DNA of 8,346 nt from Pseudomonadota bacterium (GCA_021781775.1 JAJXWE010000030.1:1-8346); one strand, 5' to 3'. Counted from the first letter of the stretch, positions 1 through 6,788 are shown. Program-made: numbers and translations. Notes: generated by a model not told the origin, from the sequence alone.

Positions 1-263
1 AGATCGAGGGTGATGCGCAGCGGTCCCTGTCCCCGTTCGGCCCGGTAGGCCACGAAGCGCTCGAGGCAGCGTGCATCGTCCAGCAAGCGCTCGGCCTTGA
101 GTGCCTCGAGCGCCTCGCTCGTGGCGGCCGGCTCGAAGCCCCGCTCGAGCAGCTTGCGGCGCAGTTCCGCGCTGAAGTGGTCGCGCCGCGCGAGCAGCGC
201 CACCGCCGCAGCGCGGGCGCTGCGCGGGTCGCCGGCCGCCTCAGGCCGTGGCCGCTTCGCCAC
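1..263 (-). CDS. recX: Regulatory protein RecX, 5' part (3' end outside window)
   Basis: RecX binds RecA filaments and modulates their extension and activity in the cytoplasm. The first 87 codons are visible, read leftwards from a GTG at 261-263. Family features are seen in order: an ALLARRDHFSAELRRKL-type first helical unit (about residues 22-38), then RGFEP (41-45), then LLDDARCLERFVAYRAERGQGPLRI (about 60-84), which matches the usual LxDDxRFAxxFVxxRxxxGxGPxRI pattern with Cys where Phe is common. RecX proteins are usually about 150-160 residues, so roughly half is missing at the window edge. The GTG start lies inside the recA 3' end, giving a 23-base overlap with recA (stop at 241-243) and implying translational coupling. 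There is no convincing ribosome binding site before it. A later in-frame GTG (residue 21) would remove the start of the first helix and is less likely. Confidence 0.85.
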   Translation of the reverse strand, partial: MAKRPRPEAAGDPRSARAAAVALLARRDHFSAELRRKLLERGFEPAATSEALEALKAERLLDDARCLERFVAYRAERGQGPLRITLD

Positions 264-1272
264 CGGCGCTGCGCGGCGGGCGCGCGGGCAGCAGCCGGGA
301 GCGCACCTCCGTCTCGATCTCCCGCGCCACCTCCGGGTTGTTCTGCAGGAAGGTGCGGACGTTGTCCTTGCCCTGCCCGATCCGGTTGCCCTTGTACGAA
401 TACCACGCGCCGGACTTCTCGATGATCTCCTGGGCGCTGGCGAGGTCGATGATCTCCCCTTCGCGCGAGATGCCCTGACCGTACATGATCTCGAACTCCG
501 CCTCGCGGAACGGCGGGGCCACCTTGTTCTTGACCACCTTGACGCGCGTCATGTTGCCGACGACTTCCTCGCCGTTCTTGATCGCGCCGATGCGGCGGAT
601 GTCCAGACGCACCGAGGCGTAGAACTTCAGCGCGTTGCCGCCGGTGGTGGTCTCGGGACTGCCGAACATGACACCGATCTTCATGCGGATCTGGTTGATG
701 AAGATGACGATGGTGTTAGAGCGCTTGATGTTGCCGGTCAGCTTGCGCAGCGCCTGCGACATCAGTCGCGCCTGCAGACCGACCTGCATCTCGCCCATCT
801 CACCCTCGATTTCCGCCTTCGGCGTCAGCGCCGCGACCGAGTCGATCACCACGATGTCCACGGCGTTGGAACGCACCAGCATGTCGGTGATTTCGAGCGC
901 CTGCTCGCCGGTGTCGGGCTGCGAGACGAGCAGATCGGCGATGTTCACGCCGAGCTTCTCGGCGTAGGACGGGTCGAGCGCGTGCTCGGCGTCGACAAAT
1001 GCCGCGGTACCACCGCCACGCTGCACCTCGGCGATCACCTGCAGGGTGAGCGTCGTCTTGCCCGAGGACTCAGGGCCGTAGATCTCGACCACGCGGCCGC
1101 GCGGCAGACCACCCACGCCGAGGGCGATGTCCAGCCCCAGCGAGCCGGTCGAAACGGTCTCGACATCGTAGCTTGCGGTGGCGTCGCCGAGACGCATCAC
1201 CGAGCCCTTGCCGAACTGCTTCTCGATCTGGCCCAACGCGGCGGCGAGCGCCTTCTTGCGATTGTCTTCCAT
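241..1272 (-). CDS. recA: Recombinase RecA
   Basis: RecA is the ATP-dependent strand-exchange recombinase and the co-protease that triggers LexA self-cleavage in the SOS response. The 343-residue product has the expected length. Visible features are the N-terminal polymerisation helix (MEDNRKKALAAALGQIEKQF), the Walker A motif GPESSGKTT (66-74), catalytic Glu96 in VDAEHALD, Walker B VVIDSVAAL (141-149), and the L2 DNA-binding loop with FINQIRMKIGVMFG and ETTTGGNALKF (about 191-217). Numbering matches E. coli RecA through the core. The ATG at 1270-1272 gives the canonical MxDNxxKAL start; only a weak GGGA stands about 10 bases upstream. The C-terminal tail (about 324-343) is short and nearly uncharged or basic (RSRLLPARPPRSAGG then EAATA), unlike the acidic E. 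coli tail. recX overlaps its end. The upstream neighbour thpR ends 107 bases away. Confidence 0.99.
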   Translation of the reverse strand: MEDNRKKALAAALGQIEKQFGKGSVMRLGDATASYDVETVSTGSLGLDIALGVGGLPRGRVVEIYGPESSGKTTLTLQVIAEVQRGGGTAAFVDAEHALDPSYAEKLGVNIADLLVSQPDTGEQALEITDMLVRSNAVDIVVIDSVAALTPKAEIEGEMGEMQVGLQARLMSQALRKLTGNIKRSNTIVIFINQIRMKIGVMFGSPETTTGGNALKFYASVRLDIRRIGAIKNGEEVVGNMTRVKVVKNKVAPPFREAEFEIMYGQGISREGEIIDLASAQEIIEKSGAWYSYKGNRIGQGKDNVRTFLQNNPEVAREIETEVRSRLLPARPPRSAGGEAATA

Positions 1273-1312
1273 CTGGGTGTCCCGGAGGTGCTGAAAACGC
1301 AGCGGTGAGCGA

Positions 1313-1341
1313 ATTATCCCACAAAGACACTGCCGGCATCA
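1313..1341 (-). promoter_or_regulatory. Possible recA promoter (-10 GATAAT)
   Basis: On the minus strand the 107-base thpR-recA spacer contains GATAAT (1318 to 1313), five of six matches to the TATAAT -10 consensus, which would start transcription about 33 bases before the recA ATG. The hexamer 17 bases further upstream (TGATGC, 1341 to 1336) is a poor -35. No CTGT-N8-ACAG LexA box overlaps it. Read-through from pncC-thpR could also supply recA. Confidence 0.35.
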
Positions 1342-1379
1342 TCTCCGTCTGCGTGCGCAAGATGTTATTTTGTCGCCCA

Positions 1380-1958
1380 TCACTCGCCGCACAGTGGGCA
1401 TGTCCCGACAACACTGTACACAGGCCCGCGCTCGAGCGTGCGGCTCTCGATCAGGGCGAACCGCTCGAATCTCCAGCGGACCGGAGCGATCGGCGCCGGC
1501 TCACTTGGACGCACGACTTTGCGTGCCACGGTGACATGCGGGCGGAAGGGTTTGAGATCTGGGGCAAAACCGGCGGCGACGAGCGTCCCCACGACGGCCC
1601 GCGCGAGCGCACTGAGCGCTTCGGGCGGACGGACCGGCAGGACGCACAGCACCTGCGGGGCGGACCAGCGCTCGAGCCGGCCGAACGTGAGCACCAGGGG
1701 CTCGTCCGTCAGACCCGCCGCGCGCGCCGCCGCCGGGGCGAGGGCCGCGAGCTCGGCCAGTCGAGCGGCGGGCACCGCGCCGAGGAACGCCAGCGTCAGG
1801 TGCAGCTGCTCGGCCGGCACGGGTCGACCTGCGCTGGCCCGCACCACCGCCTGCGTAGCGTGCGCAAGCCGCGCACGAGCGGGCGCATCCGGCCAGAGCG
1901 CGAAGAACAAGCGGCGCGACCCCGCGTGCGCCGGCGAGTGCGCGCCCCGCCGGATCAC
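1380..1958 (-). CDS. thpR: RNA 2',3'-cyclic phosphodiesterase (2'-5' RNA ligase family, LigT-like)
   Basis: This is a member of the 2H phosphoesterase superfamily. Such enzymes hydrolyse 2',3'-cyclic phosphates on RNA ends to 2'-phosphates and can reversibly join tRNA halves through 2'-5' bonds in vitro; the physiological substrate is unsettled. The 192-residue product carries the two diagnostic HxTx motifs, HLTL at 53-56 and HVTV at 141-144, spaced as in the family. A RLFFALWPD-type first strand sits at 16-24 and a FxPHxTxAR element around 139-147. The start is a GTG at 1956-1958 that overlaps the pncC stop as GTGA, so translation is probably coupled to pncC. The first 14 residues (MIRRGAHSPAHAGS) are poorly structured and could be non-conserved. 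recA follows downstream on the same strand. Confidence 0.9.
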   Translation of the reverse strand: MIRRGAHSPAHAGSRRLFFALWPDAPARARLAHATQAVVRASAGRPVPAEQLHLTLAFLGAVPAARLAELAALAPAAARAAGLTDEPLVLTFGRLERWSAPQVLCVLPVRPPEALSALARAVVGTLVAAGFAPDLKPFRPHVTVARKVVRPSEPAPIAPVRWRFERFALIESRTLERGPVYSVVGTCPLCGE

Positions 1959-2491
1959 GATCCGGGCGCGCCGGCGCCGGTTGCGGTCCCCAGCACCGCG
2001 AGCACCTGCCGCAGGGCATGAGCCACCGACTGGCGGCGCACGGCTTCCCGGTCACCGGCGAACTGCCGCACGACGCAGCGCGGTTCGGGCAGCGAGGGCG
2101 CCGCGACGGCGAACCACACGGTCCCGACCGGCTTGCCCGGACTGCCGCCATCCGGCCCGGCAATGCCGCTCACCGCCACGGCCACCTGAGCGCCGGAGAC
2201 CCGCAGCGCCCCGCGGGCCATCTCCCGGACCACCGCCTCGCTCACCGCGCCGTGCGTCTCGATCATGCGGACCGCCACCCTGAGGTCACGGGCTTTCGCC
2301 GCATTGGAGTAGGTCACGTAGCCACACTCGACCCACTGCGAGCTGCCGGGCACGTCGGTCAGCGCCTTGGCGATCCAGCCGGCGGTACAGGACTCGGCCG
2401 TGACCACCCGCCAGCCCGCGGTCCGCAGGGCCCGCCCGACCTGCTCGGCGAGTGCGTACAGATCGCGGTCCGTGTCCCCGGGAACGTGCAT
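1955..2491 (-). CDS. pncC: Nicotinamide-nucleotide amidohydrolase PncC (CinA C-terminal domain type)
   Basis: PncC deamidates nicotinamide mononucleotide to nicotinate mononucleotide. It recycles the NMN released mainly by NAD-dependent DNA ligase back into NAD synthesis in the cytoplasm. This is the stand-alone CinA-C domain form, 178 residues from the ATG at 2489-2491, close to the usual 160-170. Conserved blocks are TAESCTAG (31-38, with the family's active-site Ser), GYVTYSNAAK (57-66), HGAVSEAVVREMA (80-92), VSGIAGPDGG (108-117), KPVGTVWFA (120-128) and FAGDREAVRRQ (144-154). An in-frame GTG at 2519-2521 would add ten residues (MSGRPAYTAP); I prefer the ATG because DTDRDLYALAEQVGRAL then begins at the family's normal position. 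The first gene of the pncC-thpR-recA-recX string, it is divergent from the protease gene at 2639. It lacks the N-terminal MoaB-like domain of full CinA. Confidence 0.93.
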   Translation of the reverse strand: MHVPGDTDRDLYALAEQVGRALRTAGWRVVTAESCTAGWIAKALTDVPGSSQWVECGYVTYSNAAKARDLRVAVRMIETHGAVSEAVVREMARGALRVSGAQVAVAVSGIAGPDGGSPGKPVGTVWFAVAAPSLPEPRCVVRQFAGDREAVRRQSVAHALRQVLAVLGTATGAGAPGS

Positions 2492-2525
2492 CGGCGCAGT
2501 GTACGCCGGCCGGCCGGACACCGGC

Positions 2526-2553
2526 TTGCACCGGCGCGCGCATCCGCTAGGCT
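2526..2553 (+). promoter_or_regulatory. Possible promoter for the protease/TPR gene
   Basis: In the 147-base divergent spacer between pncC and the protease gene, TTGCAC (2526-2531) is followed after 16 bases by TAGGCT (2548-2553). The match to TTGACA/TATAAT is only partial (three of six each), but TTG-N16-TAnnnT is plausible for a GC-rich genome. Transcription would start near 2560, leaving a leader of about 79 bases. No other better pair is apparent in the spacer. The rest of the spacer is GC-rich and includes the 12-base palindrome CCGGCCGGCCGG at 2506-2517, of unknown meaning. Confidence 0.33.
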
Positions 2554-2638
2554 GGCGCCAACGGACGGTCCCGCCTTGGGGTCCGCGGGCTGGCGGCGCA
2601 GAACGCCGGCTTCCACGAATACGGCAGAAAGTGAACCC

Positions 2639-4414
2639 ATGCGCGCGCGATCAGGGTTAGGGACGACGATCTTCACGCTGCTGGCCCTGCTGAGCGCGCA
2701 CACGGCATGGGCGGCGCGCTGCCAGATCGTGCGCTACCCGAGCATCCCGGTGACCCTGAAGGACATGCAGGCGCTGATCCCGGCGAAGCTCAACGGCCAG
2801 CCGATCGTGCTCGCAGTCGACTCGGGTGCCTTCTATAGCTCGCTCTACCCGCAATGGGCCCGGCGCCTGCGCCTGACCCGCCTGTTCGCTCCGCCCGGAA
2901 TGTTCATCCGCGGGGTCGGCGGCGAGACCGAGCCGCAGCTGGTGAGCGCCCACACCTTCACGTTCGTCCATCAACGGCTGCATGACGTGCAATTTCTGGT
3001 CGCGGGCAACGACAGTCCGTCGCACGCCGCCGGCCTGCTCGGGGACAACCTGCTGCGCGTGGCGGACGTCGAGTTCGACTTCGCCAAGGGGTTCATGCGC
3101 TTCATCAAGCCGGTGCACTGCGGCCACCTGTCGCTCGCCTACTGGGCGGGCAGCCGGCCGGTCGGCATGCTGCGGTTGAACCCACCGACCGCGCGCACGC
3201 CGCAGTTCATCGGCTCGGCGCAGCTCGATGGGCAGCCGGTCACGGTGATGTTCGACACCGGCGCGGCCCGCTCGGCACTCTCGCTCGCGGCCGCCGAGCG
3301 ATTGCACCTGGGTCCCGGTGACCCCGGAGTTAAGGCTGCCGGGCGCGCCGGCGGCATCGCGCACCGCTTCGTCAACGCCTGGAGCGCGCCGGTCGCGAAA
3401 CTGCAGATCGGCGGCGAGACGATCGAGCACACGCACCTGATGGTCATCCCAATGCCGGCATTCAGCGGCACGGCCGACCTGGTGCTCGGCGCGGACTTCT
3501 TTCTCGCCCACCACGTCTACATCGCCAACAGCCAGAACAGGATCTATTTCACCTACAGCGGCGGCCCGGTGTTCGCGCTGGGCCAGCCTACCGGTACCCC
3601 TGCCGCAGCGCCGTCCGGCACGACCGCCGAGCTCATCCGCAGCGCCATGGCCGCGCGCGCGCGCGGGGAGTATCCCCAGGCGCTTGCCGACTTCAGCCGC
3701 GCCTGCGCACTCGCGCCCACCCGGGCGCGCTGTTTCGTGTACCGCGGCCAGACGGAGCTCGATGCACAGCAGCCCGCCCGGGCGCTCGCGGATTTCAACA
3801 CGGCGCTGCGCCTGCAGCCCGGGCACTATCCGGCACTGCTCGGCCGGGCGACGGCCCGGCTGGCCCTGCGCGAAAGCGCCGCGACGAGTGCCTGGACGAC
3901 CCTCACCACGGCCGCCAGCACCGATCTCGCGGCAGCAAGCGCTGTGATGCCCGCCGATTCGGTGACACAGATGACGCTCGGCCTGCTCGCCGACCAGGCG
4001 GGCGCCTTCGCCCTGGCCGAGCACGCATTCGACGCGTGGATACGCCATCACGGCGAGGATGCGGGGCTGCCGTATGCCTGGAATGGACGGTGCTGGGCGC
4101 TGGCGGCCGCCGACCGACACCTGCATCGGGCCTTGCGGGACTGCAATCGGGCACTGCATCGACTGCCCGGCTCGACCCCGGTGCTCAACAGTCGGGCGTT
4201 GGTGTACCTGCGGCTTGGTCGGTGGCGGCGCGCCCTGCGCGACTACGACCAGGCGCTCCGCGCGCACCCGCATCGGCCGCTGCCGCTCTACGGCCGAGGA
4301 CTCGCCGAGCGGCATCTTGGGCAGACCGCGGCCGCGCAGGCGGACTTTGCCGCGGCCGAGAAGCTCCATCCGGATGTCGCACGCCGCTACGCGCAGATCG
4401 GGCTCGCCCCCTGA
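2639..4414 (+). CDS. Exported double retropepsin-like aspartic protease with TPR repeats
   Basis: The 591-residue product begins with a signal peptide (MRAR, then hydrophobic IFTLLALLSA, likely cut after AWA at 23-25), so it acts outside the cytoplasm; AARC at 25-28 is not a lipobox. Two retropepsin-like units follow. Unit 1 has VDSGA (60-64), a GVGG turn (92-95) and LLGDN (133-137). Unit 2 has FDTGA (205-209) and VLGAD (282-286). Each thus has the catalytic Asp-Ser/Thr-Gly triad and the later hydrophobic-Gly loop, so the chain could form its own dimer-like active site. From about 333 to 583 the protein is TPR-like, for example EYPQALADFSRACALAP (344-360), QPARALADFNTALRLQP (378-394) and RWRRALRDYDQALRAHP (528-544). 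The ATG at 2639 follows GAAAGTGA; the open frame extends upstream to 2018 only as the antisense of pncC. Substrate is unknown. Maturation of an envelope or secreted partner recruited by the TPRs is an inference. Confidence 0.85.
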   Translation: MRARSGLGTTIFTLLALLSAHTAWAARCQIVRYPSIPVTLKDMQALIPAKLNGQPIVLAVDSGAFYSSLYPQWARRLRLTRLFAPPGMFIRGVGGETEPQLVSAHTFTFVHQRLHDVQFLVAGNDSPSHAAGLLGDNLLRVADVEFDFAKGFMRFIKPVHCGHLSLAYWAGSRPVGMLRLNPPTARTPQFIGSAQLDGQPVTVMFDTGAARSALSLAAAERLHLGPGDPGVKAAGRAGGIAHRFVNAWSAPVAKLQIGGETIEHTHLMVIPMPAFSGTADLVLGADFFLAHHVYIANSQNRIYFTYSGGPVFALGQPTGTPAAAPSGTTAELIRSAMAARARGEYPQALADFSRACALAPTRARCFVYRGQTELDAQQPARALADFNTALRLQPGHYPALLGRATARLALRESAATSAWTTLTTAASTDLAAASAVMPADSVTQMTLGLLADQAGAFALAEHAFDAWIRHHGEDAGLPYAWNGRCWALAAADRHLHRALRDCNRALHRLPGSTPVLNSRALVYLRLGRWRRALRDYDQALRAHPHRPLPLYGRGLAERHLGQTAAAQADFAAAEKLHPDVARRYAQIGLAP

Positions 4415-4440
4415 GGCGGCGCCGAAGGGGTGCCGCTCAG
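4411..4440. terminator. Shared hairpin between convergent protease and lacI genes
   Basis: CTGAG (4411-4415) pairs with CTCAG (4436-4440). After a bulged G (4416), CGGCGCC (4417-4423) pairs with GGTGCCG (4429-4435) including one G-U, around a GAAGG loop. The plus-strand TGA (4412-4414) and the lacI stop (TCA at 4437-4439 on the plus strand) both sit in the stem. It lacks a T run on either side, so intrinsic termination would be weak. Confidence 0.45.
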
Positions 4441-5444
4441 GTCGAGCGCAGCACCAGGGCAGTCGGCAGCATCTGTGACTCCACCGCCTCGCCGCCGAGC
4501 AGACCGAGCACCTTGCGCGCCAGCAGCACGCCGCCCTCCTGCCAGTTCTGGCGCACCGTCGAGAGCGGCGGCAGGAAGGTTCCGCCCTGGGGCGTGTCGT
4601 CGTAACCGATGACCGACACGTCCTCGGGCACCGATTGCCCGAGTTCCACCAGCGCACGGATCGCCCCCATGGCCACCAGGTCCGAGCAGGCGAAGATGGC
4701 ATCGAACTGCACCCGGCGGTTGTGCAGCGAGCGCACCGCGTGCGCCCCAGCCTCGAGCGTGAAGTCCGCGCGGCGCATCAGCAGCGGCCGGATGCCGTGG
4801 CGCTCGAGTTCATCGACGAAACCGCCGAGGCGCTGGGCCATCTCGGGATGGTCCGGATTGCCGATGAACACCGGGTGGCGCCGACCGATGGAGACGAACC
4901 GCTCCGCGACACTCATCCCCCCGTGGCGATTGTCGCTGCCGACGACGATGTGCTGATCGCCGACGCCGGCCGCGCCCCAGACCACCATCGGCAGCCCCAG
5001 CTTCTCGTAGATATGCACCGCGTCCTGATGCGCGCCCTGGCCGAGCAGGATCAGCCCGTCGGCCGCCTGCACCGCGACCTCTCCGGCGGCCTGCCGGGTG
5101 GTCAGCAGCACGTTGTAGCCGGCCGAGGTGAGCTCCTGGGAAATCCCCCCGAGCAGCGCCAGCGGATACGGATCCCACATCGTGCGCTCGGGCGTCGGGG
5201 TCATCTCGACGATCACCGCGACGGCATGGCTGCGGCGCAGGCGCAAGTTGCGCGCGCTGAGGTTGAGTTTGTAGCCATGCTTGCGCGCGAGCTGCTGGAC
5301 GCGCTCGCGCGTGGCCGGGCTGACGAGCGCACTGCCGGCGAGGGCCCGCGACACGGTGATCGTGGACACCCCGGCGAGACCGGCCAGGTCCGCCATGGTC
5401 AAGCTGGCCGGCGCGTTCGGGTTCTTTCTCTTGCGGTCCGGCAC
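4437..5444 (-). CDS. LacI-family transcriptional regulator
   Basis: This is a 335-residue DNA-binding regulator of the LacI/GalR family, whose members usually repress sugar uptake genes and release DNA on binding a sugar or sugar phosphate. The helix-turn-helix is TMADLAGLAGVSTITVSRAL (16-35), followed by the hinge region HGYKLNLSARNLR (56-68). The periplasmic-binding-protein-like core shows VVGSDNRHGGMSVAE (167-181), HPVFIGNP (190-197), FDAIFACSDLVAMGAIRAL (247-265) and VSVIGYDDTP (276-285). The start is a GTG at 5442-5444. The ATG at 5394-5396 would remove the residues just before the first HTH helix, so the GTG is favoured although no ribosome binding site precedes it. The gene is divergent from the MFS transporter across 72 bases, which makes that transporter its probable target. 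The N-terminal PDRKRKNPN stretch is more basic than usual. The effector cannot be told from sequence. Confidence 0.93.
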   Translation of the reverse strand: MPDRKRKNPNAPASLTMADLAGLAGVSTITVSRALAGSALVSPATRERVQQLARKHGYKLNLSARNLRLRRSHAVAVIVEMTPTPERTMWDPYPLALLGGISQELTSAGYNVLLTTRQAAGEVAVQAADGLILLGQGAHQDAVHIYEKLGLPMVVWGAAGVGDQHIVVGSDNRHGGMSVAERFVSIGRRHPVFIGNPDHPEMAQRLGGFVDELERHGIRPLLMRRADFTLEAGAHAVRSLHNRRVQFDAIFACSDLVAMGAIRALVELGQSVPEDVSVIGYDDTPQGGTFLPPLSTVRQNWQEGGVLLARKVLGLLGGEAVESQMLPTALVLRST

Positions 5445-5472
5445 GGACGGTTCGCGTCGTTGCAGATCCCGC

Positions 5473-5478
5473 TATGAT
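5473..5478 (+). promoter_or_regulatory. Possible -10 element of the MFS transporter promoter
   Basis: TATGAT (five of six to TATAAT) lies in the 72-base lacI-transporter spacer and would start transcription near 5485, about 32 bases before the transporter ATG. The upstream TTCGCG (5451-5456, spacing 16) is a weak -35. The 8-base palindrome CGGGCCCG (5482-5489) sits at the predicted start and could take part in repression, but it does not resemble a known LacI-family operator. Confidence 0.4.
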
Positions 5479-5516
5479 CCTCGGGCCCGGCGCGCCCGTA
5501 AAGACCGATCCACCGC

Positions 5517-6785
5517 ATGACGCACTCCGCCAACCGTTACCGCATGATCGGCGCGCTGGCGCTGAGCTTCATGATCTTCGCGGTCCTGCTCAACAGCGTC
5601 GGCACGGTGATCCTGCAGGCCATCCACAGCTTCGGGGTCGGCAAGCCCGAGGCGAGCCTGCTCGAGCTGTTCAAGGATCTGCCGATCGTGATCACCTCGT
5701 TCGCCGTCGCCTCGTTCCTGCCGCTGTTCGGCTATCGGCGCGCGATCCTGGTCGCCCTTGGGGTGGTCGCAATTGCCTGCACGCTGATGCCGCTTTATCC
5801 GAGCTTCCACACCACCGCGCTGCTGTTCGTCTGCGTCGGCATCTCCTTCGCCCTCACCAAAGTGTCGGTCTACGGCGCGATCGGACTGCTGACCGCCAGC
5901 CAGGGCGAGCACGTCCGCCTGACCAATCTCATCGAGGGGCTGTTCATGGTGGGCGTGGTGATCTCCGGGTGGCTGTTCAGCGCGTTCATCCGCTCCGGAC
6001 CCGGCGCCGCGCAGGCCTGGCTACGCGTGTACTGGGTGATGGCCGGCGCGTGCCTGCTCGCCATGACGTTGCTCGGCGCCTCGCGCCTGGATGAGACCGC
6101 GGCACGCGCCAGAGTCCAGCCGGTCCGCGACTCCCTCGCGCAGATCAGCCGCGCCTCGCTGCGACCGATGGTGTACGTGTTCCTCGCCTCGACATTCTTC
6201 TACGTGCTCATCGAGCAGAGCTTCGGTACGTGGCTGCCGACGTTCAACTACGAGGTGCTGAAGCTGCCCGACGCGGTGAGCGTGCAGATGGCCAGCATGC
6301 TGGCCGCCGCCATCGCCATCGGCCGCGTGGCGGCCGGTCAGCTGCTGCGCCGGATCGCCTGGTATCGGCTGCTCAACGTCTGCGTCTGCGGGATGGGCCT
6401 GCTGATCCTGGTTACGCTACCGCTCGCCCACAGCGCCGGCAGCGCGCATGCCGGCTGGCTGCACGCCCCGCTCGCGGCCTACCTGATCCCGTTGATCGGG
6501 CTGCTGATGGCCCCGATCTACCCCGTGATCAACTCGGTGGCGCTCAGCGCCCTGCCCAAATCGGCGCATGCGGCGATGACCGGCCTGATCCTGGTCTCCT
6601 CGGCCCTCGGCGGCACGCTCGGCTCGCGCATCACCGCGCTGGTGTTCGCACGCTTCGGCGGTCTGCATGCCTTCTACTGCTCACTGCTGCCGATGGCTCT
6701 GCTGCTCGGCGCGCTGTTTCTGTTCCGGCGCGAGACGGCACGCGCCGCGGCCGGCCTCGCAGGACTTGGCCCCGCGCTCGAGTAG
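5517..6785 (+). CDS. MFS transporter, probable sugar permease
   Basis: This 422-residue inner-membrane protein of the major facilitator superfamily presumably imports its substrate by proton symport. About twelve hydrophobic segments can be drawn, near 11-33, 55-72, 77-94, 100-124, 138-158, 169-187, 217-235, 255-275, 283-302, 316-338, 350-368 and 383-403. A hydrophilic central loop lies at about 188-214 (SRLDETAARARVQPVRDSL), as expected between the two six-helix halves. The LIEQSFGTWLPTF (231-243) and LMAPIYPVINSVALSALP (330-347) segments recall the fucose/glucose-galactose (FHS-type) permeases, but I cannot assign the subfamily firmly. The divergent LacI regulator supports a sugar or sugar-like substrate. 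The ATG at 5517 has only a weak AAAGA upstream. No catabolic enzyme, kinase or outer-membrane receptor is adjacent, so the rest of the pathway is presumably encoded elsewhere. Confidence 0.88.
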   Translation: MTHSANRYRMIGALALSFMIFAVLLNSVGTVILQAIHSFGVGKPEASLLELFKDLPIVITSFAVASFLPLFGYRRAILVALGVVAIACTLMPLYPSFHTTALLFVCVGISFALTKVSVYGAIGLLTASQGEHVRLTNLIEGLFMVGVVISGWLFSAFIRSGPGAAQAWLRVYWVMAGACLLAMTLLGASRLDETAARARVQPVRDSLAQISRASLRPMVYVFLASTFFYVLIEQSFGTWLPTFNYEVLKLPDAVSVQMASMLAAAIAIGRVAAGQLLRRIAWYRLLNVCVCGMGLLILVTLPLAHSAGSAHAGWLHAPLAAYLIPLIGLLMAPIYPVINSVALSALPKSAHAAMTGLILVSSALGGTLGSRITALVFARFGGLHAFYCSLLPMALLLGALFLFRRETARAAAGLAGLGPALE

Positions 6786-6788
6786 ACT

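Noticed and set aside
1290..1303. GCTG-N6-CAGC as a LexA box
   Set aside because: The canonical gammaproteobacterial box needs CTG-N10-CAG. This spacing is four bases short, and the inner positions are not symmetric.
97..1308. Long plus-strand open frame (about 400 codons) opposite recA
   Set aside because: It is antisense to an unmistakable recA. GC-rich third positions suppress stops on the opposite strand, and the translation is a low-complexity Arg/Leu/Ala/His sequence with no family resemblance.
2506..2517. CCGGCCGGCCGG palindrome in the pncC leader
   Set aside because: It is a tandem of a four-base self-complementary unit, easily produced by GC-rich composition. There is no promoter or gene-end context to support a role.
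2018..2638. Upstream extension of the protease gene's open frame
   Set aside because: This part is the complement of pncC and the spacer. The signal peptide starts at the ATG at 2639 and would be buried at residue 208 if the longer frame were used.
2711..2722. Lipoprotein signal at the N-terminus of the protease/TPR protein
   Set aside because: The sequence before Cys28 is AAR, which does not fit the L-A/S-G/A-C lipobox. Cleavage after AWA by signal peptidase I fits better.
2657..4702. 681-codon minus-strand open frame
   Set aside because: It is antisense to the protease/TPR gene and runs through the end of lacI in another frame. It is Arg/Gly/Ala-rich with no recognisable domains.
5447..5460. 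ACG-N3-CG-N3-CGT as a LacI-family operator
   Set aside because: Only 8 of 14 positions are symmetric. It has the central CG typical of such operators, but a match this weak is expected by chance in GC-rich DNA.
4635..5477. 280-codon plus-strand open frame
   Set aside because: It lies opposite lacI, whose HTH and core motifs are clear. This frame is a shadow.
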